DNA of 64,000 bases from Campylobacter concisus (lineage in GTDB: Bacteria; Campylobacterota; Campylobacteria; Campylobacterales; Campylobacteraceae), in contig NZ_NDYP01000012.1 of assembly GCF_002165775.1 (NCBI RefSeq), positions 1-64,000 on the forward strand, written 5' to 3'. The position numbers and the translations under genes are program-made. The notes below the pieces were generated by a model, which was not told the DNA's origin, searched no databases, and saw only the letters and a list, made by a program, of their open reading frames with translations. Of this stretch, positions 27,710 through 36,844 are shown piece by piece. The first letter of the stretch is position 1; each line of letters begins with the position of its first letter.

Positions 27710-28987
27710 ATGTCATCAAATACAGCTACGCTAACTGATAACAGAACTGGCAAGAGTTACGAGTTTCCTATACTAAAAGGCACTATGGGACCTGATGTGA
27801 TAGACATCTCGACATTTTTTAGTGATACTGGAATGTTTACTTTTGATAGAGGTTATACTTCAACTGCGATGTGTCGCTCGGCGATAACTTATATAGACGG
27901 CTTAAAAGGCGAACTAATGTATAGAGGTTACGATATCGCGTATTTGGCTGAAAATAAGACATTTTTAGACGTGGCATATTTACTCTTAAACAAAGAGCTT
28001 CCAACAAATGATCAGTATATAAATTTTAAAACCGAGCTTAAAAAAAGAAGCTTTATACATGAGGGCATGATGAAGCTATTTGACGCATTCCCAGATAAAG
28101 CTCACCCTATGGCAATCTTGCAGGCAGCAGTATCAGCCCTAAGTGCCTTTTACTCAGATCATCTGAATATGGATAAACCTGAAGAGTATCACGAGATGGC
28201 TATGCGTATAATCGCTAAAATTCCAACAATAGCGGCCTTTAGCTACCGCTACTCACGCGGTCTTCCTATTATATATCCAAATTTAGATCGTGGCTTTACT
28301 GAAAATTTCCTCTACATGATGAGGGGCTATCCATACGAGCACGTCGATCTTAAACCAATCGAGATAAAAGCACTTGACACGGTCTTTATGCTGCACGCAG
28401 ATCACGAGCAAAACGCTTCAACAACGACTGTTAGAACCGTTGGCTCAACGCACGCTCACCCATACGCATGTATAAGTGCGGGCATCGGCGCACTTTGGGG
28501 CTGGGCTCACGGCGGGGCAAACGAGGGTGTCATCCGTCAGCTTGAAGAGATTGGCTCGGTCGCAAACGTCGATAAATACATCGCTAGAGCAAAGGATAAA
28601 AACGATCCATTTAGGTTAATGGGCTTTGGCCACAGGGTCTATAAAAATTTTGACCCTCGTGCAAAAGTGCTTAAGAAGATGAGAGATCAGCTTATGGATG
28701 AGATAGGCATCAACTCAGAGCTTATTAAAATCGCAAACCGCATCGAAGAGATCGCGCTAAATGATGACTATTTTGTGAGTAGAAATTTATATCCAAACGT
28801 TGATTTTCACTCAGGGCTCATCCTAAAGGCGCTTGGCATACCAAATAATATGTTTGCCGTAATCTTCGTCATCGGCAGGACTCCAGGCTGGATCAGCCAG
28901 TGGATCGAGCTAAAAGAGCAAGATACGATAAAGATCGTCCGCCCAAGACAGCTTTATGTTGGAGAGACAAACAGAACACCAAAATGA
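27710..28987 (+). CDS. gltA: Citrate synthase
   Basis: The 425-residue, hexameric-type citrate synthase condenses oxaloacetate with acetyl-CoA. Catalytic-site motifs are 'LHADHEQNASTTTVRTVGS', 'GALWGWAHGGANEGVI', 'MGFGHRVYKNFDPRA' and 'PNVDFHSGLI' with the active-site aspartate. Near the second motif this protein reads GSTHAHPYA where E. coli has GSSGANPFA, a substitution I cannot judge. It starts behind AAGGAG and overlaps cysQ by ATGA. Confidence 0.97.
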   Translation: MSSNTATLTDNRTGKSYEFPILKGTMGPDVIDISTFFSDTGMFTFDRGYTSTAMCRSAITYIDGLKGELMYRGYDIAYLAENKTFLDVAYLLLNKELPTNDQYINFKTELKKRSFIHEGMMKLFDAFPDKAHPMAILQAAVSALSAFYSDHLNMDKPEEYHEMAMRIIAKIPTIAAFSYRYSRGLPIIYPNLDRGFTENFLYMMRGYPYEHVDLKPIEIKALDTVFMLHADHEQNASTTTVRTVGSTHAHPYACISAGIGALWGWAHGGANEGVIRQLEEIGSVANVDKYIARAKDKNDPFRLMGFGHRVYKNFDPRAKVLKKMRDQLMDEIGINSELIKIANRIEEIALNDDYFVSRNLYPNVDFHSGLILKALGIPNNMFAVIFVIGRTPGWISQWIELKEQDTIKIVRPRQLYVGETNRTPK

Positions 28988-29790
28988 GTGAGCTTCTAAA
29001 TTTAGCTAAAAAAGCAGCCGTTAATGCTGGAGCGCAAATAATGAGATTTTACTCTGCAGATAATACGGCTCTTAAAGTCTGCCTAAAAGATGACAGCTCG
29101 CCACTAACTAGCGCTGATCTAGCTGCAAATGAAGCGATAATAAAAATTCTAAGCAAAAGCGGGATAAAAATTTGCTCTGAAGAGAGTATCTTGCAAGAAA
29201 GAGACAAAGACGAGTTTTGGCTCGTAGATCCTCTTGATGGCACGAAAGAATTTCTAGCTAGAAATGGCGAATTTTGCGTTTGCATAGCGCTTATAAAAAA
29301 AGCTAGACCGGTGCTTGGCGTGATATTTATCCCAGTTAGTAAAGAGCTTTTTTACGCTGATGAAAATGGCGCTTTTAAAGAAATTTTAGATGACAATGGT
29401 GAAATCATAAAGAGAGTTGATTTAAATAAAAAAGATAAAAATTTAGACAATCTAATCTTTTCAAGCAGAAGAGGCGATGCCAAGGAGATAGAATTTATAG
29501 AACAGAGCTTAAATTTTGAGCAAAGGTGCATCGGCTCAGCCATAAAATTTTGCCGTTTGGTTGAATTTGGCGGAGCTTATTTGAGATTTGCCCCAAGCTA
29601 CCTTTGGGACAATGCTGCAGGAGATGCACTAGTAAATTTTTGTGGTGGAAAAGTATTTGACGCTAATAGTAGCAAAGAGATGAGCTACGAGCTTGCTGAT
29701 TTAAAAAGTCCATTTTTCATAGCTCTCTCAAAAAACACACTAAATCTAAAAGATAAAATTACACAACTATATAAACAAAGTAAAACTTAA
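28984..29790 (+). CDS. cysQ: 3'(2'),5'-bisphosphate nucleotidase (CysQ-type)
   Basis: Using the ATG at 28984, which overlaps the gltA stop as ATGA, gives 268 residues. The inositol-monophosphatase superfamily metal motifs are present: 'EESILQERDKDEFWLVDPLDGTKEF' holds the EE and DP.DGT metal ligands, and 'LWDNAAGDAL' is the second motif. CysQ removes the 3'-phosphate from PAP formed in sulfate assimilation. An ATG at 28900 in frame would lie inside gltA and add an unrelated basic stretch. The gltA-cysQ order is shared with C. jejuni. Confidence 0.92.
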   Translation: MSELLNLAKKAAVNAGAQIMRFYSADNTALKVCLKDDSSPLTSADLAANEAIIKILSKSGIKICSEESILQERDKDEFWLVDPLDGTKEFLARNGEFCVCIALIKKARPVLGVIFIPVSKELFYADENGAFKEILDDNGEIIKRVDLNKKDKNLDNLIFSSRRGDAKEIEFIEQSLNFEQRCIGSAIKFCRLVEFGGAYLRFAPSYLWDNAAGDALVNFCGGKVFDANSSKEMSYELADLKSPFFIALSKNTLNLKDKITQLYKQSKT

Positions 29791-29793
29791 ACC

Positions 29794-31350
29794 TTAAATT
29801 TCTTCTAGTAGATAAAGCAGACTAGCTATTTTTGCTGTGCCTAGCACGTAACTCATTATATTTGCTGCGACCTTGTCTTTTTTAAGCACTTTGCCATTTA
29901 TGTCAAATATATCTTCGTTGTTCTCTTTGATAAATTTTAAGGTTTTTGCTGCGACATCTTCTAAGCTATTTTTACCATCAAGTAACAAAAGTATGTAATA
30001 ATCAATATTGTTAAGCTTCCTTGAGATGCTAAATTTATTAGCAAAAACAACATCGGCATTATTTTTATGATTTAAAAAATATCTGACATAATTTATTAAA
30101 TTTTGACTAAGCTTTGAATAGCCAGGCCTATACTCGATATTTTTTTGCTCATCTTTTAAAATCATTGCATCAGACGAGTTTGTTAAAATTCTTACAAAAG
30201 CGCTATAAACCATAAGCTTATCTTCTGGCAAAATTTCTAAAATCTGAGAAAGGTTTATACTGGCTGGGTACATCTTATAAAAGACTTCGCAAAGCCATGA
30301 TATATCTTGTGGCATAGCGCCATAACTATCTTGCCACTGGTTATCTTTCTTTATAAAATCTGCCACAACGTGAATTTTATTAATATCGCTTGGACCTATT
30401 TGTTTATTGGCTATACTCTCATAAGTTTTGCTATGGACTATTAGGCTTTGTCTAAAGACTTTGTTGCTAATCATATCCATGAATTGCTCTAGATCGATCC
30501 TGTCTTTAAATTTATTATTTTTGTATTCATCTACTACGGCTGTGCCAACATCTGGGGTAAAAATATCATCAAGCGTATACTCACAAAGATAAGTAAGATC
30601 ATTTTTGGCAAGCATGGCATTAAAATCTTTAAAATAAAACGGATCATTTGTGTATTCTAAAAACTCATGAGCTATGTAAAAGTCATCTTTTGAGAGTACA
30701 TGTTCTGTTATGAAAAGAAGCATCTTAAGGGGTATTTTCCCCTCATAAATTTCTTCATTTCTTGTTAGCAAATATTCTTTATAGACTAAAAGTGCTTCTT
30801 TGGCTGCTTTTAACCTCTCTTGCATGCTCTCTTTATCTTTTGCGGCAAGTAGCATTATGTCTCTTACGATATCTTTTACTTTCCAGCCAGGATAAACATT
30901 ATAAGAGATAAATGCCACGCCATTTGTACTTAAATTCTCTCTTACGACTTTTAATATAGCTTCTTTTACAAAGTCAGGTACCCAGCTAAAAACACCATGA
31001 GCAATTATATAGTCAAATTTCTCGTCGCTCTTAAACTCACAAATATCGCCATGGATAAGCTCTAAATTTGTAAGCCCCATCTCTTTAACAATCTCTTGCC
31101 CACGCCTTATCTGCTCTCCACTAAGGTCTATGCCAACTACTTTTGCGTTTTTATTATTTGCTGCAAATGGGATCAAATTTCCGCCAAAGCTACATCCTAT
31201 CTCTAAAACTCTTGCATTTTTGCATGGCGGCGGATTTACCCCAAGAAGTGTAGCACAAGCTTCAAGCCTGTAAGGCGATGATTGTGCAAAAGCTATTGAT
31301 TTATAAGTTAGTTCGTCATAAGACTTTTCAATTTTGCTATTTTGACTCAT
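29794..31350 (-). CDS. Class I methyltransferase with PKMT-like regulatory domain
   Basis: A 518-residue protein. Residues 1 to about 200 form a SAM-dependent methyltransferase domain with motif I 'VLEIGCSFGGNLIPFA' and 'FDYIIAHGVFSWVPD'. The middle 'methyltransferase regulatory domain' (about 220-320) and a long alpha-helical C-terminal part follow. This three-part layout is that of the Rickettsia outer-membrane-protein lysine methyltransferases PKMT1/2. No signal peptide, so it acts in the cytoplasm. The substrate is unknown; surface proteins are a fair guess by analogy only. It converges with cysQ, 3 bases between stops, and lies 8 bases after the peroxiredoxin gene. Confidence 0.82.
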   Translation of the reverse strand: MSQNSKIEKSYDELTYKSIAFAQSSPYRLEACATLLGVNPPPCKNARVLEIGCSFGGNLIPFAANNKNAKVVGIDLSGEQIRRGQEIVKEMGLTNLELIHGDICEFKSDEKFDYIIAHGVFSWVPDFVKEAILKVVRENLSTNGVAFISYNVYPGWKVKDIVRDIMLLAAKDKESMQERLKAAKEALLVYKEYLLTRNEEIYEGKIPLKMLLFITEHVLSKDDFYIAHEFLEYTNDPFYFKDFNAMLAKNDLTYLCEYTLDDIFTPDVGTAVVDEYKNNKFKDRIDLEQFMDMISNKVFRQSLIVHSKTYESIANKQIGPSDINKIHVVADFIKKDNQWQDSYGAMPQDISWLCEVFYKMYPASINLSQILEILPEDKLMVYSAFVRILTNSSDAMILKDEQKNIEYRPGYSKLSQNLINYVRYFLNHKNNADVVFANKFSISRKLNNIDYYILLLLDGKNSLEDVAAKTLKFIKENNEDIFDINGKVLKKDKVAANIMSYVLGTAKIASLLYLLEEI

Positions 31351-31358
31351 TTTAGCTC

Positions 31359-31856
31359 CTAGTAGTCTTTTTCTTTGAGTTTTTCTAGCATATTTTTAGC
31401 ATCATTCTCAGGATCATCCACTATATATGCGTGCCTTACCTTGCCATCTTTTATGATGAGCGTTTGTCTAAAGTAAAATTTATGGCCATTTGATGCAGAA
31501 AAAACCGGAAGTTCAAGTGCTCTCTCAAGCATAAACTCACTATCATTTAAGAACATAACTCCAGCCGAAGTTTCTTCTTGAAATTTCTTTTGAGCTGCGA
31601 TATCTTGGGAGCCAACAGCCACTACCATGAAACCAAGATCGTTAAAGTCTTTTAAAAATTTCTTGTAGTTTATCGCTTGTTTGGTGCAACCCTTCATGCC
31701 AGCTGTATTTTGCAGTTCCTCGCTTAAAAGCTCAAAGTCCTCGCCTATCTTTGGGTAGATAAAAATAACGCAGTCGTGCGTCCTTGCAAACGCAGAAAAA
31801 TCAAATTCCTTACCGTCTAGGGTATTTAAATATATACTTGTAGGCACTTTTATCAT
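31359..31856 (-). CDS. Bcp/AhpC-TSA family peroxiredoxin
   Basis: The 165-residue thioredoxin-fold protein reduces peroxides. The likely peroxidatic cysteine is C57 in 'GMKGCTKQAINYKKF', matching the 'PGCT.EA..F' of Bcp proteins. The loop before it (residues 36-55) is longer than usual and lacks the normal proline-threonine pair two to four residues ahead, so activity is likely but not certain. Other Bcp features are 'FNDLGFMVVAVGSQD' and 'FRQTLIIKDGKVRHAYIVDDP'. It is probably in an operon with the methyltransferase. Confidence 0.8.
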   Translation of the reverse strand: MIKVPTSIYLNTLDGKEFDFSAFARTHDCVIFIYPKIGEDFELLSEELQNTAGMKGCTKQAINYKKFLKDFNDLGFMVVAVGSQDIAAQKKFQEETSAGVMFLNDSEFMLERALELPVFSASNGHKFYFRQTLIIKDGKVRHAYIVDDPENDAKNMLEKLKEKDY

Positions 31857-31904
31857 ACTTCATCCTTTAAAATTTTTTACTATTATAACTCTATAAGCTT
31901 TGTC

Positions 31905-32582
31905 TTAAGCTTTTTTAGAATTTAAAAGATAAACTATAAAAAGGACAAAAAAGCTAATTATTAACATCAAAAGTGCATAGACATGAGCCTTGGTGTAATC
32001 AAGCATTTCAACCGCTTCAAATATCGCAATACTTGCAACCTTGCTCTCTCCAGCTACGCTACCACCTATCATTAAAACAACACCAAACTCACCCATGGTG
32101 TGAGCAAAGCTAACGACAGTAGCTGTTAATAAATTTGATCTGATACTTGGCAAAATCACCCTAAAAATAGTTGTGAGTTTGTTTTTACCAAGACTATAAC
32201 TCGCTTCAAAAAGGCTCTTTTTTAGGCTATTTAGTCCAGCGTAAATCGGTCCAAACATAAATGGCAATGAATAGATGCAACTTGCCACAACAAGACCTGT
32301 GAAATTAAAAACCAACCTAACCCCAAAAATTTCTTCGATAAATTTACCAAAAGTGGAATAAGGTGAAAGAAAAATGAGCAGATAAAAGCCAAGAACACTT
32401 GGCGGCAAAACCAAAGGTAGTGAGATTACCGACTCTAAAAATGATTTGCCAAAGAATTTTTTCTGCGACATAAAATAAGCAAGCGCAATGCAGGCAAAAA
32501 ACAAAATAAAAGTAGTTATAAAAGATAGTTTTAACGAGAGCCAAAACGGCTCGTAATCGATATTTTTAAGCTCGTCTATCAT
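31905..32582 (-). CDS. modB: Molybdate ABC transporter permease
   Basis: A 225-residue inner-membrane permease with about five or six helices and the ModB coupling motif 'EASYSLGKNKLTTIFRVILP'. 'SLPLVLPPSVLGFYLL' and 'AHTMGEFGVVLMIGGSVAG' are typical of ModB. Together with ModC and ModA it imports molybdate for the molybdopterin enzymes, such as the TtrA-like protein in this window. Its start overlaps the modC stop by 4 bases. It is the last gene of the mod operon. Confidence 0.93.
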   Translation of the reverse strand: MIDELKNIDYEPFWLSLKLSFITTFILFFACIALAYFMSQKKFFGKSFLESVISLPLVLPPSVLGFYLLIFLSPYSTFGKFIEEIFGVRLVFNFTGLVVASCIYSLPFMFGPIYAGLNSLKKSLFEASYSLGKNKLTTIFRVILPSIRSNLLTATVVSFAHTMGEFGVVLMIGGSVAGESKVASIAIFEAVEMLDYTKAHVYALLMLIISFFVLFIVYLLNSKKA

Positions 32583-33436
32583 GCTTTTTCCAAATTTACG
32601 CTAAATGCTTTTGTGCTAACTACCACCATATCGCCAGCTTTTAGATTTATTGCTTCGTTGCTACTTAGCACAACTTCACAAATTTGACGGTTTATTAGTA
32701 CGTTTGCTACGAAGATCGCATCGCATTTTTTTATCTCTAAAATTTTGGCATTGAAGGCGATTTTTTGAGATCCGGCAGTCTTTAAAAATATCTCACTAGC
32801 TGTGCCAGATCTTGAAATTTTGCCATTTTCAAGAACAAATACTTTATTGCAAAGCTTGTAAATTTCTGCGATATCATGGCTTACTAAGACAATGCTCATT
32901 TTAAATTCGTCGTGAAGTGCCAATAGATAATCTTGCAATTTTTCACGCATAGCATTATCAAGTGCGCTTAGTGGCTCATCAAGCAGTAAAATTTCAGGCC
33001 TTCGCATGACGGCACGTGCAAGTGCTACGCGTTGTTTTTGACCACCAGAAAGAGCGCTGATCTTTGCATTTTTGAGACTTGTTAGACCGCAGATATCAAG
33101 GAGTTTATTTGCTAGGCTTACGTCATCTTTTGCAAAGAGCAAATTTTTAAAGACATTCATATTTTCAAACAATGCATAATCTTGAAATAAAAAGCCGATA
33201 TTTCGCTTTTGTGGAGCTAAATTTATCTTATCGTCAAAGAAAATTTTATCCCCAACTTTTATAAAACCGCTTTGTGGTGTTTCAAAACCGGCAATCAATC
33301 TTAAAATAGTGGTCTTTCCGCCGCCACTTGCTCCATAAAGTGCGACAAAATCGCCATTTTCAAAGCTAAGGTCTGCCTCAAGCATAAATTTACCATCGCC
33401 GCCATTTAGCTCTTTTTTACAAGAAATTTCTATCAT
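32579..33436 (-). CDS. modC: Molybdate ABC transporter ATP-binding protein
   Basis: The 285-residue ATPase contains Walker A 'GASGGGKTT', the Q-loop region 'NIGFLFQDYALFENM', signature 'LSGGQKQRVALARAVMRR' and Walker B 'ILLLDEPLSALD'. A short TOBE-like tail at about residues 225-285 may sense molybdate; it is shorter than in E. coli ModC (352). Four-base overlaps join it to the TOBE gene and to modB. Confidence 0.93.
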   Translation of the reverse strand: MIEISCKKELNGGDGKFMLEADLSFENGDFVALYGASGGGKTTILRLIAGFETPQSGFIKVGDKIFFDDKINLAPQKRNIGFLFQDYALFENMNVFKNLLFAKDDVSLANKLLDICGLTSLKNAKISALSGGQKQRVALARAVMRRPEILLLDEPLSALDNAMREKLQDYLLALHDEFKMSIVLVSHDIAEIYKLCNKVFVLENGKISRSGTASEIFLKTAGSQKIAFNAKILEIKKCDAIFVANVLINRQICEVVLSSNEAINLKAGDMVVVSTKAFSVNLEKA

Positions 33437-33828
33437 TTTTGAGTACTTATATGAATACTAGTAGATTTTATATAGGCAAAAACACTATCATTTTTGCTCA
33501 AATTTAATGCTTTTAAAGCGTGATTTGAAATGATGGCTTCGAAGTTAATTTGATCGCACTTTAGACCAACAACGCTTAAAACTTCACCAAAATTTATAGC
33601 CTCTACTACGCATCTTAATTCATTCTCAAACGAGCTAGTGTCAAGTTTATTATTTGCCAAGACGACATCCGAGCTTTTAAAGCCTAAGCCAATCTCGTCA
33701 TCTAAGGCGAATTTGCTAGCCTCATTCAAGACTAGCATAAATAAATTTGCCTCTAAATTTAGACCCTTTAGCTCAAATAAGCTAACGTCATCTTTAGTTA
33801 AAATCCCAACGATCTTTGCTCTTATCAT
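33433..33828 (-). CDS. TOBE-domain molybdate/molybdopterin-binding protein
   Basis: A 131-residue soluble protein of two TOBE-like halves ('LNLEANLFMLVLNEASKFALDDEIGLGFKSSDVVLA' pattern, read as beta-strands, and the 'INFGEVLSVVGLKCDQINFEAII' half). Its position between modA and modC matches the small molybdopterin-binding gene in the C. jejuni mod operon. It probably binds molybdate in the cytoplasm, for storage or sensing. It overlaps both neighbours by 4 bases. The N-terminus has no HTH, so it is not a ModE. Confidence 0.78.
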   Translation of the reverse strand: MIRAKIVGILTKDDVSLFELKGLNLEANLFMLVLNEASKFALDDEIGLGFKSSDVVLANNKLDTSSFENELRCVVEAINFGEVLSVVGLKCDQINFEAIISNHALKALNLSKNDSVFAYIKSTSIHISTQK

Positions 33829-34580
33829 TTAGCTGGAACGTTGTAACCAAATTTCTTGAAAATTTCTCTTGATTTATCACCTAAGATAAACTCATAAAAT
33901 GCTTTTGCATCATCATTTTTTCCAGCATGTTTTAGAAGAACTATGCCTTGATCGATCGGAGTGTATAGCTCTTGTGGAACAAAGATGTAATTAACGCCCT
34001 CTTTGTATTTTGCCATTTTCTCATCAAAAAGTGCACTAGCAGCGATAAAGCCTACATCAGAAGCACTTAATGCTTGAGATAGAGTCTCAGAAATTTTTTG
34101 AGCATAAACGATATTTTTTTCTACTTCATCATAAAGCTTTGCGTTTTTAAGGGCCTCTATACTAGCTTTGCCGTATGGTGCAGTTTGTGGATTTGCGATA
34201 GAGATCGCTTTTAAGCCACGAACAACTTCAATACCTTTTTTGAAATCAACATTTCTAATAGAAAAGATAGCAACAGCGCCTTGTGCATAAACTTTTGGAG
34301 CAGCTACTGCAAATCCTGTGTCATAAGCTTTTTGTGCAAAGCCCATATCAGCAGCCATAAAGATATCAGCTGGAGCTGAATTTTGTATCTGAGTAACAAG
34401 ACCACCGCTTGCGCCAAGAGTTAGGTTGATCTTAGCATCTGGGTGAAGCTTATTAAACTCTTTTATAAGCTCTGGAAATGCGTATGTTGTGTTTGCTGCA
34501 GCATATACATTTACTTCAGCACCAAATGCGTTTATGGCAAGCAAAGCTGCCACACATAAAAATTTAAAAACTTTTCTCAT
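33825..34580 (-). CDS. modA: Molybdate-binding periplasmic protein
   Basis: A 251-residue precursor with a signal peptide ('FKFLCVAALLAINAFGAE', cleavage after GA). The mature sequence is ModA-like: 'VNVYAAANTTYAFPELIKEF', 'GASGGLVTQIQNSAPADIFMAAD' and 'NPQTAPYGKASIEAL'. The serine in GASGG is part of the oxyanion site. It delivers molybdate to ModB. It starts exactly where the modE-like gene ends, consistent with one transcript. Confidence 0.94.
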   Translation of the reverse strand: MRKVFKFLCVAALLAINAFGAEVNVYAAANTTYAFPELIKEFNKLHPDAKINLTLGASGGLVTQIQNSAPADIFMAADMGFAQKAYDTGFAVAAPKVYAQGAVAIFSIRNVDFKKGIEVVRGLKAISIANPQTAPYGKASIEALKNAKLYDEVEKNIVYAQKISETLSQALSASDVGFIAASALFDEKMAKYKEGVNYIFVPQELYTPIDQGIVLLKHAGKNDDAKAFYEFILGDKSREIFKKFGYNVPAK

Positions 34581-35363
34581 TTATACTCCTATAATGATTT
34601 GAGATGATTTTACTATTGCTAAAAGTGTATCGCCAACGCCTATTTTCATCTGGATAGCACTGTCTTTTGTGATGATAGCAGTTAAAGTCTGTTCATCACT
34701 TAGTTTTAAAGTGATTTCGGCATTTACAGCACCTATCTTTGCTTCGATCACTTCGCCTTTTAATTGATTTTTTGTGCTTATTTTTATATCTAGATCCTTA
34801 GCCAAAATGACAGCTGGAGCTTTAAAAATATAAATAACTTTTTGTCCAACTTTTAGTCCTAAATTTTTCTCACTCTCGACTGTAATGTTTGACTCAAGCG
34901 TACAGCCATTACTTAGTTTTGCAATTATTTGAGAATTTACCGCACCGCGGTTTATGCCAATAATCTCGCAAGAGAGCTGATTTCTGGCACTTAAGTTCAT
35001 ATTCATTCTTTGAAGATTTACAATATCTACATCCTCAAAATCTACTTTCTGACAAATTTTTTGCAAAAAATCCTTTTGAGTCTCAAGAATGGCATCATAA
35101 ATTTTTATCAGTTTATTGGCATACTCGCTTAGCTCGGAGCCACTATTTTTTTTATTTCCATCAGCTCTAATAATAAGCGGCTTGCTACTTTTATTATTTA
35201 TCGTATCAAGGCAGTCCCAAGCATTTTTGTATGATATGCCAACCAATTCTGCTGCTTTTGTGATACTTTTTGTCTCTTTTATGGCCTTTAATAATGTAAT
35301 ATGTTTAGCTAAAACCTGTGTATCTTCGCCTAAAAATAGTTCTAAATTTATATCTGCTTTCAA
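34581..35363 (-). CDS. modE: ModE-family molybdate-responsive regulator
   Basis: A 260-residue protein with an N-terminal winged helix-turn-helix ('LLKAIKETKSITKAAELVGISYKNAWDCLDTINN', read at about residues 24-57) followed by two TOBE molybdate-binding domains at about 125-190 and 195-260. That is the ModE architecture: with molybdate bound it represses the mod operon. Being the first gene of the operon, it likely regulates itself. Length equals E. coli ModE (262). I see no convincing Mo-box upstream by eye. Confidence 0.9.
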   Translation of the reverse strand: MKADINLELFLGEDTQVLAKHITLLKAIKETKSITKAAELVGISYKNAWDCLDTINNKSSKPLIIRADGNKKNSGSELSEYANKLIKIYDAILETQKDFLQKICQKVDFEDVDIVNLQRMNMNLSARNQLSCEIIGINRGAVNSQIIAKLSNGCTLESNITVESEKNLGLKVGQKVIYIFKAPAVILAKDLDIKISTKNQLKGEVIEAKIGAVNAEITLKLSDEQTLTAIITKDSAIQMKIGVGDTLLAIVKSSQIIIGV

Positions 35364-35528
35364 AATTTTTACCTTTACTATATTAGAGAATAATTTGTGA
35401 AGTATATCTAATTATATTAATCCTTAAGCTTAAAGATTTAAGTCGATTTATAAATTTCTCTTAATTTCTTGTAAAGTTTTTAAAAGATAAAATCAAGCTA
35501 CATTTTATAAATAAAAATAAGGCTTAGT

Positions 35529-36239
35529 ATGAAATTTTTGCTTTCTATCTTTTTTAGTTTGCTTTTAGCCTGTGCTAATACGGACATAAATACGAATAGC
35601 GAAAGCGATGAATTTGATGTTGAATTTGAAGCAAGAAAAGATGTTTTTGACCCGCTTAGTGGCTACAATAGAATGATGACACATGCAAATGACTTTATCT
35701 ATGTAAATATGCTAACTCCGGTGGCAAAAGGCTATGCATACGTTGTGCCAAAAACAGCTAGAACAATGGTTTCAAATTTCTTTGACAACCTTCTTTTCCC
35801 AGTTCGCTTTGTAAATAACTTACTTCAGTTTAAATTTCAAAATGCTGGCGAAGAGACATTGAGATTTTTAGCAAATACGATAATAGGCTTTGGCGGACTA
35901 ACAGACGGAGCAAAATACTACAATCTCAAAGCTCACGATGAAGATTTTGGACAAACGCTTGGATATTGGGGGCTTGGCGGTGGTTTTCATATCGTTTGGC
36001 CACTTATTGGACCATCAAATTTAAGAGATACTGGTGGCATGGTCGGAGATTATTTTGCTGATCCTATTAGCTACATTGATCCTATACTTTTATCAACTGG
36101 TATCAAGTCATATAGAGCGTTTAATAGCTTTTCACAAGATCCAACTGCTTATGAAAAACTAAGAAAAGATGCTATTGATCTTTATCCATTTTTACGCGAT
36201 GCTTACGAGCAAAGACGCGACAAGCTTATCAAGGAGTAA
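35529..36239 (+). CDS. mlaA: MlaA/VacJ outer-membrane lipoprotein
   Basis: The 236-residue lipoprotein precursor has lipobox LLAC with cysteine at residue 15. The mature part carries MlaA signatures: 'FDPLSGYNRMMTHANDFIYVN', 'NFFDNLLFPVRFVNNLLQFK', 'DEDFGQTLGYWGLGGGFHIVWPLIGPSNLRDT'. MlaA is a ring-shaped outer-membrane protein that removes phospholipid from the outer leaflet. Three genes follow in line (mlaA, mlaC, RND), with 2 bases to mlaC. Confidence 0.93.
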   Translation: MKFLLSIFFSLLLACANTDINTNSESDEFDVEFEARKDVFDPLSGYNRMMTHANDFIYVNMLTPVAKGYAYVVPKTARTMVSNFFDNLLFPVRFVNNLLQFKFQNAGEETLRFLANTIIGFGGLTDGAKYYNLKAHDEDFGQTLGYWGLGGGFHIVWPLIGPSNLRDTGGMVGDYFADPISYIDPILLSTGIKSYRAFNSFSQDPTAYEKLRKDAIDLYPFLRDAYEQRRDKLIKE

Positions 36240-36241
36240 AT

Positions 36242-36844
36242 ATGAAAATTTTAAAAATTCTAACTATGATTCTACTTTTTACAACTAGCCTTTTTGCTAT
36301 TTCAAAAGAGCAGATCAAGCCTGAAGTAGAGATGAAAACAACAAAGGTTATTGAAATTTTAAAAGATACAAATTTAGACAATAATGCAAAGACAAAAGAA
36401 ATTTTTGCTCTTCTTGATCCATTTTTTGACTATAAACAAATGGCAAAGATAAGCCTTGGCAAACGCTACAACAGCTTAAGTAGCGACGAGCAAGCTAAAT
36501 TTGACGCAGCATTTGAGCAAAAACTAAAAAGCTCATACATAGATAAACTTTTAGGCTACAAAGACCAACAGATCCACATCACTGGAGAAAGTGAGCCTCA
36601 GAAAAATAGATACTGGCTCACATCTGAGCTTATAAATGATGGCAAGAGCTACGAATTTGTCTATAAATTTTATGACGCTAAAGAGCGTGGTTGGCTCATT
36701 TACGATCTTGATATCGTTGGTGTAAGCATCATTCAAACTTATAGAAGTCAGTTTGGCGATGTGCTAAATAACGCTGATTTCAATACTCTTTTACAAAAGC
36801 TAAACGAAGCTGTTTTGCCTGATCAAAATAAAACTAACCCTTAA
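36242..36844 (+). CDS. mlaC: MlaC/Ttg2-family periplasmic phospholipid carrier
   Basis: A 200-residue protein with signal peptide 'ILKILTMILLFTTSLFAIS'. The MlaC fold is indicated by 'FDYKQMAKISLGKRYNSLSSDEQAKFDAAFEQ' (residue region 60-92, read in parts) and 'YDLDIVGVSIIQTYRSQF'. MlaC shuttles phospholipids between MlaA and the inner-membrane complex. The last base of its stop is the first base of the RND gene start (TAATG), so the two are translationally coupled. Confidence 0.92.
   Translation: MKILKILTMILLFTTSLFAISKEQIKPEVEMKTTKVIEILKDTNLDNNAKTKEIFALLDPFFDYKQMAKISLGKRYNSLSSDEQAKFDAAFEQKLKSSYIDKLLGYKDQQIHITGESEPQKNRYWLTSELINDGKSYEFVYKFYDAKERGWLIYDLDIVGVSIIQTYRSQFGDVLNNADFNTLLQKLNEAVLPDQNKTNP

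Noticed and set aside
28900-28983. Upstream extension of cysQ by 28 codons
   Set aside because: It lies wholly inside gltA in another frame and has no ribosome site; the ATGA overlap start at 28984 is better.
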